In this document: in pieces, positions 27,572 to 39,327 of the stretch
Layout: every line of letters begins with the position of its first letter
How positions within the stretch are numbered: position 1 is the stretch's first letter
From: Actinomycetospora succinea
Lineage (GTDB): Bacteria; Actinomycetota; Actinomycetes; Mycobacteriales; Pseudonocardiaceae
Assembly: GCF_004363095.1 (NCBI RefSeq)
Contig: NZ_SNYO01000008.1
Location: 62,001-126,000 of the forward strand
Direction: 5' to 3'
DNA length: 64,000 nt
Program-made: the position numbers and the translations under genes
The notes under the pieces: generated by a model
Seen by the model: the letters and a program-made list of their open reading frames with translations, nothing else
The model's database searches: none
Told to the model about the DNA's origin: nothing

Positions 27572-28381
27572 ATGACCACGACCGTCACCGAGCCGTTCTT
27601 CCGTCTCCTCCCGGCGGCGGAGGACGGCGCCGACGTCGAGCGGGTCTTCGCGACCGGCTCGACCGCCGGCCCCTGGTTCCCCGACGCCCAGCACATGGGC
27701 CCGCCGAGCGCGCTGCTGGTGCGCGCGCTCGAGCGGTGCGCGCCGCGCGAGGAGATGCTGCTCTCGCGGGTCACGGTCGAGGTGCTGGGCCGGGTGCCGA
27801 TGGGTGAGCTCACCGTCCGCGCGTGGGTCGAGCGGGCCGGGCGCACGATCGAGCTGGTGGTCGCGGAGCTCGCCGCGGCGGGCCGGGCGGTGGCGCGGGC
27901 GACGGGCTGGCGCCTCGCCGTCACCGACACGTCCGCCGCGGCCACCGATCCCGGACCGGCGATGCCGGGTCCCGAGGAGGGCCGCGTCATCCCGACCCCG
28001 GGTGGTTGGCTGCCGGGCTACCTCGACGCGGTCGACTGGCGGTGGCTCGTCGGGCACCTCGGCGAGTCCGGGCCCGGGCGGGCGTGGGGACGCCTGCGCG
28101 TGCCGGTCGTCGAGGGCGAGGAGCCGACGCCGTGGCAGTGCCTCGCGGCGGTCGCCGACTCCACCAACGGCGCCGCGGCCCGCCTCGACCTCAACGACTG
28201 GCTCTTCGTCAACACCGACCTGACCCTGCACCTGCACCGCGCCCCGCGCGGACCGTGGGTCGGGCTCGACGCCGACAGCGTCATCGGGCCCGACGGGCTG
28301 GGCACGGCGTTCGCAGTGCTGCACGACGAGCACGGCCCGGTGGGCCGGGCCGCCCAGGCCCTGACCGTGCGGCCCCGCTGA
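27572..28381 (+). CDS. Acyl-CoA thioesterase family protein (double hot-dog)
   Basis: A 269-residue cytosolic protein with two tandem hot-dog domains of the TesB-like/4HBT_3 type, expected to hydrolyse acyl-CoA thioesters. Visible features are MGPPSALLVRALERCAPR (N-terminal hot-dog helix), LSRVTVEVLGRVPMGELTV, and in the second half WQCLAAVADSTNGAAARLDL and the C-terminal strand FAVLHDEHGPVGRAAQALTV. AGGAGAGG lies directly before the ATG. Chain-length preference is unknown. Confidence 0.85.
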   Translation: MTTTVTEPFFRLLPAAEDGADVERVFATGSTAGPWFPDAQHMGPPSALLVRALERCAPREEMLLSRVTVEVLGRVPMGELTVRAWVERAGRTIELVVAELAAAGRAVARATGWRLAVTDTSAAATDPGPAMPGPEEGRVIPTPGGWLPGYLDAVDWRWLVGHLGESGPGRAWGRLRVPVVEGEEPTPWQCLAAVADSTNGAAARLDLNDWLFVNTDLTLHLHRAPRGPWVGLDADSVIGPDGLGTAFAVLHDEHGPVGRAAQALTVRPR

Positions 28382-28400
28382 GACGAGTGCCGACCGGACC

Positions 28401-29294
28401 TCAGTGCCCGTTCGGCGACCCGATCGCCCGGCAGGACTGCAGCGACGAGGTGACGATGCCCGTGGCGCCCAGCTCGGCGAGCTCGTCCATGATGTCGTTG
28501 ACCCGCTTGCGCTCGACCATCGAGCGGACCGCGACGAACTTCTCGTTCGACAGCGGCGCCACCGTCGGGGACTCGATGCCCGGCGTCAGCTCGACGGCGC
28601 GCTCGAGCAGCCCGACCGGGCAGTCGTAGTCGAGCATCACGTAGCGGCGGGCGTAGACGACGCCGCGCAGGCGCTCGACGAAGCGGGACTTCTCGCGCTG
28701 GGTGTCCGCGCTGTCCGGCGCTTGGTCGAACTTGGCGTTGCGGTCGATGATGACGGCCTGCGACTCGGTGATCGGATCCCCTATGGTCACCAGCCCGTGC
28801 TGGGCCAGGGTCCGCCCGGAGCTCACGACGTCCGCGATCGCGTCGGCCACGCCGAGCTCGATCGAGATCTCGACGGCGCCGTCGAGGCGGATGACGTCCT
28901 TCGCCGCGATCCGCTGCTGCGCGAGGTTAGCCCGCACGAGCCGGGGGTACGACGTCGCGATCCGCTTGCCCGCCAGGTCCTGGACGCTCCACTCGTTGCG
29001 CAGGGGCGCGGCGTAGCGGAACTTCGACTGCCCGAAGCCGAGCTGGAGCAGCTGGTTCACCGAGGCGCTGGACTCCTCGGTGAGGTCGTGCCCGGTGATC
29101 CCGAGGTGCAGCTGGCCCTCGGAGACGTAGGTCGCGATGTCCTTCGGGCGCAGGTAGAAGAACGTGACCGCGTTGGCCTCGTCGTTGAGGCTCAGGTCGC
29201 GGCTGTCCGCCCGTTGCCGGTAGCCGGCGTCGCGCAGCATCTGCGACGCCTCCTCGGCCAGGGATCCCTTGTTGGGAACGGCGACGCGGAGCAT
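28401..29294 (-). CDS. hisG: ATP phosphoribosyltransferase (long form)
   Basis: HisG catalyses the first step of histidine biosynthesis, joining ATP and PRPP. At 297 residues it is the long form with a C-terminal regulatory ACT-like domain for histidine feedback (about residues 210-297). Landmarks: MLRVAVPNKGSLAEEA, LGITGHDLTEESS, and the PRPP loop in EISIELGVADAIADVVSSGRT. GGGAGGAGAAGG precedes the ATG. hisE lies 34 bp upstream in the same operon; a 6-bp-stem inverted repeat (29310-29327) sits between them. Confidence 0.96.
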   Translation of the reverse strand: MLRVAVPNKGSLAEEASQMLRDAGYRQRADSRDLSLNDEANAVTFFYLRPKDIATYVSEGQLHLGITGHDLTEESSASVNQLLQLGFGQSKFRYAAPLRNEWSVQDLAGKRIATSYPRLVRANLAQQRIAAKDVIRLDGAVEISIELGVADAIADVVSSGRTLAQHGLVTIGDPITESQAVIIDRNAKFDQAPDSADTQREKSRFVERLRGVVYARRYVMLDYDCPVGLLERAVELTPGIESPTVAPLSNEKFVAVRSMVERKRVNDIMDELAELGATGIVTSSLQSCRAIGSPNGH

Positions 29295-29328
29295 GGGTCC
29301 TTCTCCTCCCGACACGCGCGGGTGTCGA

Positions 29329-29610
29329 CTACAGGTGCTTGTAGACCTCGGTGAGGGTGAGCCCGCGACCGAGCATGATGACCTGGACGCGGTAGAGCAG
29401 CTGGGAGATCTCTTCGGCCAGCTTGTCGTCGGTCTCGTACTCGGCCGCGATCCACACCTCGCCGGCCTCCTCGAGCACCTTCTTGCCCTGGGCGTGGACC
29501 CCGGCATCCAGAGCTGCCACGGTCCCCGACCCCTCGGGTCGGTCCCGGGCTTTGACGGTCAGCTCGTCGAAGAGCTCGTCGAACGTCTTCACGTCGAGCC
29601 ATCGTCGCAC
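29329..29610 (-). CDS. hisE: Phosphoribosyl-ATP pyrophosphohydrolase
   Basis: HisE performs the second step of histidine synthesis, hydrolysing PR-ATP to PR-AMP. The 93-residue all-alpha NTP pyrophosphatase has the metal-binding pattern [20 protein letters not shown] followed by [16 protein letters not shown]. The core begins [23 protein letters not shown] 29610 gives an N-terminus like that of mycobacterial HisE, but no ribosome-binding site or clear -10 box is visible; a GTG at 29592 is possible. It is separate from HisI, as in other actinobacteria, and precedes hisG. Confidence 0.93.
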   Translation of the reverse strand: MRRWLDVKTFDELFDELTVKARDRPEGSGTVAALDAGVHAQGKKVLEEAGEVWIAAEYETDDKLAEEISQLLYRVQVIMLGRGLTLTEVYKHL

Positions 29611-29794
29611 GGAGCCGGTTTCGGTCGCACACCACGGGATGACCCCACTGTCCCCGGTCGCCCCGCCCGGCCCCGTCCTGGTGCGCCCTCCGGGCTCCCG
29701 GACGCGCCGAACGGACGGTCGGGCGGGAGGACACGCCCACGTGCGGGTCCCGTGTCCCCCGTTCCGACGTCGCCACCACCTCGACACCGCGCGC

Positions 29795-30497
29795 TCAGTG
29801 CACGTCGGCCCGCGTCCGGTGGTCGCGCGCTACGCCGGGAGCGTCCGCGAGCACCGCGCGGAGGTCGTCGACGGTCAGCCCGACGAGGCTCTCGCGCAGC
29901 ACACGGCGCTCCCCCGGCGGCACGGCGACCTCGGCCGGCACCACGAGCACGGTCGCGCCGGCGGCGACGGCCGAGCGGGTGCCGGTCGGCGAGTCCTCGA
30001 CCGCCACGCACGCCGTGGCGTCGACGCCGAGCAGCTCGGCGGCCCGCAGGTACGGCGCCGGGTCGGGCTTGGTCGCCGACACCTCGTCCCCGCACACGGT
30101 GACGTCGAAGAACCCGCGCCCGATGGTGTCGAGGGCGACGTCGGTCAGCTCGCGGTAGGTGCTGGTGACGAGCGCGGTCGCGAGCCCCGACGCCCGGACC
30201 GCCGCCAGGGCCTCCCGCGCGCCGGGGCGCCACGGGAGGTCGTGGGCGAACAGGACCTTGGTGCGCTCGAGCAGCCAGCGCCCGTCGGCGAGCACGCCGT
30301 CCTCGTCGCCGGGGTCGAGGCCGACCTCGGCGCGCACCGTCGACACCGAGCGCCGCAGCGACGAGCCCACGAGGTCCTCGCGGGTCGCCGCGGACAGCGC
30401 GCCGCCGAGGTGGGCGGCGAGGTCGGCCAGGGACACGTCCCAGAGCCGCTCGGAGTCGACCAGCGTGCCGTCCATGTCCCACAGGACGGCCGCGAGG

Positions 30498-30505
<8 letters not shown>
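29795..30505 (-). CDS. HAD-superfamily phosphatase (beta-phosphoglucomutase-like)
   Basis: A 236-residue haloacid-dehalogenase hydrolase: motif [13 protein letters not shown], motif [11 protein letters not shown], motif III lysine in [11 protein letters not shown] and motif [20 protein letters not shown]. The cap is a small helical C1 type. It probably dephosphorylates a small sugar phosphate or similar metabolite; the substrate is unknown. The ATG overlaps the end of metH by 8 bp, so it is likely translated from the metH transcript. The downstream 184-bp gap to hisE has no recognisable feature. Confidence 0.9.
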
Positions 30506-34043
<3,538 letters not shown>

Positions 34044-34049
34044 CACACG

Positions 34050-34055
34050 ATCGTA
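34050..34055 (-). promoter_or_regulatory. -10 box TACGAT for metH (leaderless)
   Basis: TACGAT on the minus strand followed by CGTGTG and the metH ATG. The 74-bp intergenic space leaves no room for a 5'-UTR riboswitch. Confidence 0.55.
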
Positions 34056-34105
34056 ACGTGATCGAGGAGCAGTGCCAGGCGCACTGCGAGCCTCGTCACG
34101 AGACG

Positions 34106-34111
34106 TAGGCT
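34106..34111 (+). promoter_or_regulatory. -10 box TAGGCT for the PAC2 gene (leaderless)
   Basis: TAGGCT followed by GTCCGG and the GTG at 34118, divergent from the metH promoter. Confidence 0.55.
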
Positions 34112-34117
34112 GTCCGG

Positions 34118-35116
34118 GTGTCCGTGCCCGACGACCGCCCCGACGAGCCCGTCCCCGCCCCGGAAGACTCCCCGGACCCCAGCTCGGAAGACCTCTCCGA
34201 CGACTTCTCGGACGACCTCGAGGACCCCCCTGCGGCCCGCGTGGATCCCACCGCGCCGGTGATGCTCGCGGCGTTCGAGGGCTGGAACGACGCCGGGGAC
34301 GCGGCCAGCACCGCGGTCGAGCACCTCGCCCTGCACTGGGACGCCACCGAGCTCTCCGCGATCGACCCCGACGAGTACTACGACTTCCAGGTCTCGCGCC
34401 CCACGATGCGCCTGGTCGACGGGGTCAGCCGGGCCATCGACTGGCCGACCACCCGCCTCACCCGCTGCCGCCCGCCCGGGTCCGCGCAGGACCTCGTGCT
34501 CGTGCGCGGGATCGAGCCGAACATGCGCTGGCGCGCGTTCTGCGCCGAGATCATCGAGTACGCCCAGGAGCTCGGCGTCGGCACGGTGATCACACTCGGT
34601 GCCCTGCTCGCCGACACGCCGCACACCCGCCCGGTGCCGGTCACCGGCACGTCGTTCGACAAGGCGTCGGCGGCCCGGTACCGCCTGCAGCGCTCGCGCT
34701 ACCAGGGCCCCACCGGGATCGTCGGGGTGCTCCAGGACGCGTGCGTGCAGGCCGGCATCCCCGCCATCTCGTTCTGGGCCGCGGTGCCGCACTACGTCTC
34801 CCAGCCGCCCGCGCCGAAGGCCACGATCGCCCTGCTGCAGCGCGTCGAGGAGGTCCTCGACGTCGAGGTGCCGCTCGGCGGGCTGCCCGAGCAGGCCGAG
34901 AAGTGGGAGCGCACGGTCTCGGAGATGGCCGACGAGGACGACGAGGTGCGCGAGTACGTCAAGGCCCTCGAGGAGGCCGGCGACGCCGAGACCGACCTCG
35001 AGGAGGCCTCCGGCGAGGAGATCGCCGCCGACTTCGAGCGCTACCTGCGCCGGCGCGGGCCCGGCGGCACCGCGGGTGGCCCGCCCGGGCCCGGCAAGGG
35101 TCCCTGGGAGCGGTGA
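34118..35116 (+). CDS. PAC2 family protein (proteasome-assembly-chaperone-like fold)
   Basis: A 332-residue PAC2-family protein, related in fold to eukaryotic proteasome assembly chaperone 2. An acidic, probably disordered N-terminus (about 40 residues) precedes the domain, which contains VMLAAFEGWNDAGDAAS, YYDFQVSRPTMRLVDG, LVRGIEPNMRWRAF, and VPHYVSQPPAPKATIALL. The C-terminus has acidic helices and a Gly/Pro tail. In actinobacteria the biochemical role is not established. It lies about 10 kb from the proteasome genes. The stop overlaps the next MFS gene start (GTGA), so the two are co-translated. Confidence 0.9.
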   Translation: MSVPDDRPDEPVPAPEDSPDPSSEDLSDDFSDDLEDPPAARVDPTAPVMLAAFEGWNDAGDAASTAVEHLALHWDATELSAIDPDEYYDFQVSRPTMRLVDGVSRAIDWPTTRLTRCRPPGSAQDLVLVRGIEPNMRWRAFCAEIIEYAQELGVGTVITLGALLADTPHTRPVPVTGTSFDKASAARYRLQRSRYQGPTGIVGVLQDACVQAGIPAISFWAAVPHYVSQPPAPKATIALLQRVEEVLDVEVPLGGLPEQAEKWERTVSEMADEDDEVREYVKALEEAGDAETDLEEASGEEIAADFERYLRRRGPGGTAGGPPGPGKGPWER

Positions 35117-36240
35117 CCGGGGCGCCTCCACGCCCGCTCGTCGACCGCCTGCGCGTCGGGGCCCTCTATGCGGGCGGCTTCCTCGGGCCGTTCGGCGGCG
35201 GCATCACCGCGTCGATGCTGCCCGAGCTCGGCGCCGACCTCGGGCTCTCGCCGTCGGCGGCGTCCGCGTCGCTGACGGCCTACCTGCTGCCGTTCGCGCT
35301 GCTCATGCTCGTGTCCGGGACGCTCGGGCAGCGCTGGGGCGCGCGGCGCACCGTGCGGGTGGCCTACGTGGCCTACGTGGTGTTCTCGCTGCTCGGGGCC
35401 GTCGCCGGCTCGGGGTGGCTCTTCCTCGCCGCGCGGGCGCTGCAGGGCGCGGCGAACGCGTTCACGACGCCGCTGCTGCTCGCCTCGCTGGCCGCGGCCA
35501 CCCCGCGCGAGCGCCTCGGCCGCTCGCTCGGCGTGATGGGCTCGCTGCAGGCGGCCGGGATGACGTTCGCGCCGCTGGTGGGCGGGCTCGCCGCGAGCGT
35601 CGACTGGCGCCTCGCGTTCGTGGGCGTCGCCGTCGTCGCCGCGGTGCTCGCCGTCGCCGGACTGCCCGCGGACCCGCCGGGCGACCCCGGCTCCGGCCGG
35701 CCGCGCCTGCGCGACGCCTGGCGGCCGGCGGTGCTGCGGCTCGCGCTGGTCGCCGGGCTCGCGTGGGGCGCGCTCGGCGGGCTCTCGTTCCTCGTCGCGC
35801 TGCGCGTCGAGGACGCGTTCACCCTCGGCGCGGCGCTGCGGGGCGCGCTGCTCACCGGCTTCGGGGTCTGCGGGCTGCTCACCGCGCGCCTCATCGGCTC
35901 CGGCGTGGACCGCTTCGGGCCGGGCGTGACGATCCGCCTCGGCGCGGTCGCGGGCGCGCTGCTCGTGGCCGCGGTCGGGGTGCTGCCGTCCGCGATCGCC
36001 GTGGCCACGGTCTGGGCGCTGGCCGGCGCGGCCGCGCAGCTCGTGCTCGTCGGCGTCAACACGCTCGTGCTGCGCGGGACCGCGGCGGGCGGCGTCTCGG
36101 TCGTGCAGGCCGGGCGGTTCCTCGGGGCCTCGGCCGCGCCGGCGGTGTTCCTCGCGCCCTACCACCTCTCCCCCGTCGCCGGCTTCGGTCTCGCGGGCGT
36201 CGTGCTGCTCGCCGCGGGACTGCTCAGTCCCCGCCGCTGA
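35113..36240 (+). CDS. MFS transporter (unknown substrate), coupled to the PAC2 gene
   Basis: A 375-residue major-facilitator protein with about twelve helices. ELGADLGLSPSAASASLTAYLLPFA and the short loop GQRWGARRTVRVAY correspond to the N-terminal half and MFS motif A; a second half starts near ALRLALVAGLAWG. The GTG start overlaps the PAC2 stop by 4 bases. The gene overlaps the next, convergent MFS gene by 17 bp at its 3' end. Drug or metabolite export is likely, but nothing identifies the substrate. Confidence 0.83.
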   Translation: MTGAPPRPLVDRLRVGALYAGGFLGPFGGGITASMLPELGADLGLSPSAASASLTAYLLPFALLMLVSGTLGQRWGARRTVRVAYVAYVVFSLLGAVAGSGWLFLAARALQGAANAFTTPLLLASLAAATPRERLGRSLGVMGSLQAAGMTFAPLVGGLAASVDWRLAFVGVAVVAAVLAVAGLPADPPGDPGSGRPRLRDAWRPAVLRLALVAGLAWGALGGLSFLVALRVEDAFTLGAALRGALLTGFGVCGLLTARLIGSGVDRFGPGVTIRLGAVAGALLVAAVGVLPSAIAVATVWALAGAAAQLVLVGVNTLVLRGTAAGGVSVVQAGRFLGASAAPAVFLAPYHLSPVAGFGLAGVVLLAAGLLSPRR

Positions 36241-37423
36241 GGCGCCGGGCGGCCGGGAGCGCGAGGGCCGCGGCGGCCAGCGCCGAGACGACCGCGAGCC
36301 CGGCGAGCGGGCCGGTGAGGCTGCCGTCCCCGGCGAGGGCGGAGAGCAGGTAGGGCACGCCGAAGCCGAGGTAGGCGCAGGCGTAGAAGGTGCCGGTGAG
36401 CGCGCCGCGCTCGCTGGGCAGCGCCAGCCGGGCGACCATCGCGAGCCCCGACGCCAGGCACAGGCCGTAGCCCGCGCCGAGCAGCAGCGCCACGCCGAGC
36501 AGCAGCGGCCACGCCTCGAGGACGAGCGAGAGCAGCGCGAGCCCGAGTCCCGCGGCGCCGAGCGCCAGCCCCGTCGGTCCCGCCCGCGTGGCCCCGAGGC
36601 GGCGCTCGAGCGGCGGGACCAGGGCGCCCGTCGAGAGCGTCACGCCGGCGACGATCCCGGCGACCGCCACGGCGACGCCGGGCATCTGCGGGGTGAGCAG
36701 CAGCGGCAGCACGGTCGCCGCGGTCGAGGGGAAGGCGAACACCCCGAGGGCGATCGGCACCACGACGAGCACGAACGCCTGCCGCGCGACGCTGGGCACG
36801 CCGAGGTTGACGATCCGCCCGCCGGTGCGGCGCCGCTCCGGGCCGAGGGTCTCGGGGACCCCGGGGAGCAGGGCCACCGCGCCGATCATGAGGGCGACGT
36901 GCACGAGGTAGGGCAGCACGGTCGGCAGCACCACCCACTGCCCCATCAGCCCGGCGACCAGCGGGCCGGCCGCCCAGCCGATCGCCAGCGCGATCGTGGT
37001 CAGGCGCGCCGAGCGTCCCGGCTCGCCGATGAGCTCGCCCAGCCACGCGGTGCCGACGCTGAACACCACCCCGGACACCGCGCCCTGCAGGAACCGCCCG
37101 ACGAAGAGCACGAGCACCGAGGAACCGGCCGCCAGGAAGAGCACGGACACGAGCCCGGCGAGCACCACGAACGGCAGCACGACCGGCCGCCGCCCGAACC
37201 GGTCCGAGGCCGGGCCGGAGAGCAGGAGCGCGGGGATGAGGCCGGCGGCGTAGACCCCGAACGCGGCCGTCAGCGTCGTCGGCGCGAGGCCGAGGGTCTC
37301 GCGGTAGACCAGGAGCAGCGGTGTCGGGACGTTGGTGCCGAAGGCGACGACGAGCACGACGGTCCACAGCGCGCGTACCGGTCCCACCTTCGCGCCGCGT
37401 CGCACACCGGCACCCTGCCGCAT
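36224..37423 (-). CDS. MFS transporter (unknown substrate), downstream of eccB
   Basis: A 399-residue major-facilitator protein with twelve predicted helices; motif A reads GPASDRFGRRPVVLPF, and GRFLQGAVSGVVFSVGTAWL forms the motif-B region. It is not closely similar to the neighbouring convergent MFS protein. ATG 37423 lies 8 bp after the eccB stop, so the two genes are probably one transcript, but no strong ribosome-binding site is visible. Role unknown; export of a small molecule is likely. Confidence 0.82.
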   Translation of the reverse strand: MRQGAGVRRGAKVGPVRALWTVVLVVAFGTNVPTPLLLVYRETLGLAPTTLTAAFGVYAAGLIPALLLSGPASDRFGRRPVVLPFVVLAGLVSVLFLAAGSSVLVLFVGRFLQGAVSGVVFSVGTAWLGELIGEPGRSARLTTIALAIGWAAGPLVAGLMGQWVVLPTVLPYLVHVALMIGAVALLPGVPETLGPERRRTGGRIVNLGVPSVARQAFVLVVVPIALGVFAFPSTAATVLPLLLTPQMPGVAVAVAGIVAGVTLSTGALVPPLERRLGATRAGPTGLALGAAGLGLALLSLVLEAWPLLLGVALLLGAGYGLCLASGLAMVARLALPSERGALTGTFYACAYLGFGVPYLLSALAGDGSLTGPLAGLAVVSALAAAALALPAARRLSGGD

Positions 37424-37431
37424 GCGCGGGC

Positions 37432-38868
37432 TCAGCGGGCGGTCTGCGCCGCGAGGGGGTCGAGGGCGGGCCCGCGCGGCAGGAGGTCCAGCACCGCGCG
37501 GGGAGCCGGGCGCGGGACGCCGAGGCCGAGCGCCGACGCCGCCGCCGGGTCCGGCACGGGATAGACGCGCCCGCCGGGGTCGACGAGCACGGGTGGCTCC
37601 CCGACCGGGACGACATAGGCGCCGCCGCCCGCGACCCAGGCGCCGTCGAGGGGCGGGCCGACGAGCGGGGTCGGCGCGGCGGGACCGGGCAGGGCGGGCC
37701 CGGCGAAGACCGCGGCCGTCCCCGCGCGCTCGGGGCCGCCCGCGTCGGGGCGCACGCACACCGTGGTGGCCGCGTCGTAGGTGACCGGGCGGGGGAACGT
37801 CGCCGGATAGGCCCGGACGTCGACGACCGCTACCCGCGGGGCGTCGGCGAGGCGTCCGGCCGGGACGGCGGCGATGCCGGGGTCGGCGGCCGGGTCGGGA
37901 TTGGCGAACCGCGCGAGCTGGGCGACCACCGCGGGCACCTCCTGCACCCCGTCGGCGGCCACGAGGAAGAAGCGCGCGCCGTCGGGGCTGACCACGTCAC
38001 CGGTCCTGACGCCGAGTGCGGCGGTCCGGGGCTCGGTCGGCGTGGCGCCGGAGCCGGGCACCGTCACCGGTTCCAGTGGGGGGCCCTGGGGCAGCGTGCC
38101 GAGCAGGGCGGGGCTGGCGGCCCGGGCACGCGCACCGGTGAGCTCGAGGCCCCGGACGACGGCGCCGGCCTGCGGGGTGATGAGCGCGCGCCGCCCGTCG
38201 GTGACCAGCCAGAACGCGCCGTCGGGTCCCCGCAGGAGCAGGGCCTCGTCCGGCGCGAGCGGGCGTCCCGGCGACGGCACGCCGCCGAGCGCGACGGTGG
38301 TCAGCGCCGGGTCGGCGGCCGGGTCGGGCACCGAGGGGTCGAGGGTCACGCGGTCGCAGACGGCCCAGGCGTCGGCGACCGGCGCGGCCGGGTCGGGCAG
38401 CACCGAGGGCGCGCCGGGGATGCCGGCGGGCGCGGTGCGCGGTGCCTGGGCGAGGAGGTCGTCACGGACCGGGACGGGCGGGCCCAGGGGATCCGTGTTG
38501 CCGGCCGCCGCCGCGAGCAGGCGTGCCGAGGTCAGGTTGAGCGCGGGGACGAGGCGGTCGGGGCCGTGGGCGACGGCGTAGAGCGCGCCGGAGGGCTCGC
38601 CGCGCACCACCGCTTCGTCGCGCCACCCCTCGTCGCCCCGGATCAGCCCGACGACGGCGAACCCGACGAGCGCGAGCACCCCGAGCACGGCGCCGACGAG
38701 CAGTGCCCGGTTCTGGCGGCGCCCGGGGTCGTACCGTGGCGTCGGGTCGCGGCCCACCAGCGCGGACTCCAGGCGACGCACCGCGAACCGGTGCGCCTGG
38801 ACCTGGGTCGCGGTGGGCGGTGGGAGACGCAGCGAAGCGGAGCTCGACCCGTCGGGATCAGACGGCAC
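37432..38868 (-). CDS. eccB: Type VII secretion protein EccB (orphan)
   Basis: A 478-residue EccB, a structural component of ESX/type VII secretion complexes. A cytosolic N-terminus (QVQAHRFAVRRLESALVGRD), one membrane helix (about residues 54-76, ALLVGAVLGVLALVGFAVVG) and a long periplasmic domain built of repeated pseudo-beta modules are visible, with two cysteines (AVCDRVTL, TTVCVRPD) that likely pair. GTG 38868 gives the usual N-terminus. No eccC, eccD, eccE, mycP or esx genes are in this window, so its partners must be elsewhere or it is a solitary paralogue. Confidence 0.9.
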   Translation of the reverse strand: MPSDPDGSSSASLRLPPPTATQVQAHRFAVRRLESALVGRDPTPRYDPGRRQNRALLVGAVLGVLALVGFAVVGLIRGDEGWRDEAVVRGEPSGALYAVAHGPDRLVPALNLTSARLLAAAAGNTDPLGPPVPVRDDLLAQAPRTAPAGIPGAPSVLPDPAAPVADAWAVCDRVTLDPSVPDPAADPALTTVALGGVPSPGRPLAPDEALLLRGPDGAFWLVTDGRRALITPQAGAVVRGLELTGARARAASPALLGTLPQGPPLEPVTVPGSGATPTEPRTAALGVRTGDVVSPDGARFFLVAADGVQEVPAVVAQLARFANPDPAADPGIAAVPAGRLADAPRVAVVDVRAYPATFPRPVTYDAATTVCVRPDAGGPERAGTAAVFAGPALPGPAAPTPLVGPPLDGAWVAGGGAYVVPVGEPPVLVDPGGRVYPVPDPAAASALGLGVPRPAPRAVLDLLPRGPALDPLAAQTAR

Positions 38869-38887
38869 AGCGCGATGCCTACCGCAT

Positions 38888-38927
38888 GTGAGTGTTCTGG
38901 GTCGCCAGAACGACCCAAAACACTCAC
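38888..38927. terminator. 17-bp near-perfect inverted repeat (terminator or dispersed palindrome)
   Basis: GTGAGTGTTCTGGGTCG (38888-38904) and CGACCCAAAACACTCAC (38911-38927) pair with a single mismatch around a 6-base loop, in the 78-bp gap between the DUF2237 stop and the eccB start. The stem extends a few pairs further with a second mismatch. It could end the mshC-DUF2237 transcript. Confidence 0.6.
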
Positions 38928-38946
38928 GTGCGCGCAGCGCATCGGC

Positions 38947-39303
38947 TCACTCCGGCGCCCGGTGCGCCGCCAGGTCGGCGAGGTCGACCCACTCGAGCGT
39001 GCGGGCGTGCGTCGCCTCGAGGACGACGGGCGGGGCGACGCCGGCGTCGAGGGCCTCCTTCCACCGGCTCGCGCACAGGCACCAGCGGTCGCCGGGCTCG
39101 AGACCCGGGAACTGCGGCGCCGGGCGGGTGAGGTCGTTGCCGCGGGACGCGCTGAAGCTCAGGAACTCCGCGGTGACGCGGGCGCACACGGTGTGCACGC
39201 CCGCGTCGTCGGGACCGGTCTCGCAGCACCCGTCGCGGTAGAAGCCGGTGACGGGGTCGTGACTGCAGTCGGCGAGATCGCCGCCGAGGACGTTGCGGGC
39301 CAT
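38947..39303 (-). CDS. DUF2237 family protein
   Basis: A 118-residue small cytosolic protein of the DUF2237 family, function unknown. It contains DPVTGFYRDGCCETGPDDAG, HTVCARVTAEFLSFSASRGN and WCLCASRWKEA; the conserved cysteines suggest metal binding or redox chemistry. ATG 39303 is chosen; it follows the mshC stop by 24 bp, and a GTG at 39312 is possible. Its position right behind mshC makes co-expression with mycothiol synthesis likely, but no functional link is known. Confidence 0.85.
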   Translation of the reverse strand: MARNVLGGDLADCSHDPVTGFYRDGCCETGPDDAGVHTVCARVTAEFLSFSASRGNDLTRPAPQFPGLEPGDRWCLCASRWKEALDAGVAPPVVLEATHARTLEWVDLADLAAHRAPE

Positions 39304-39327
39304 GGCATCCACGTACCCGCGTACGGC

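Noticed and set aside
34044-34117. Cobalamin riboswitch upstream of metH
   Set aside because: Only 74 bp separate the divergent start codons and a -10 box lies 6 bases from the ATG.
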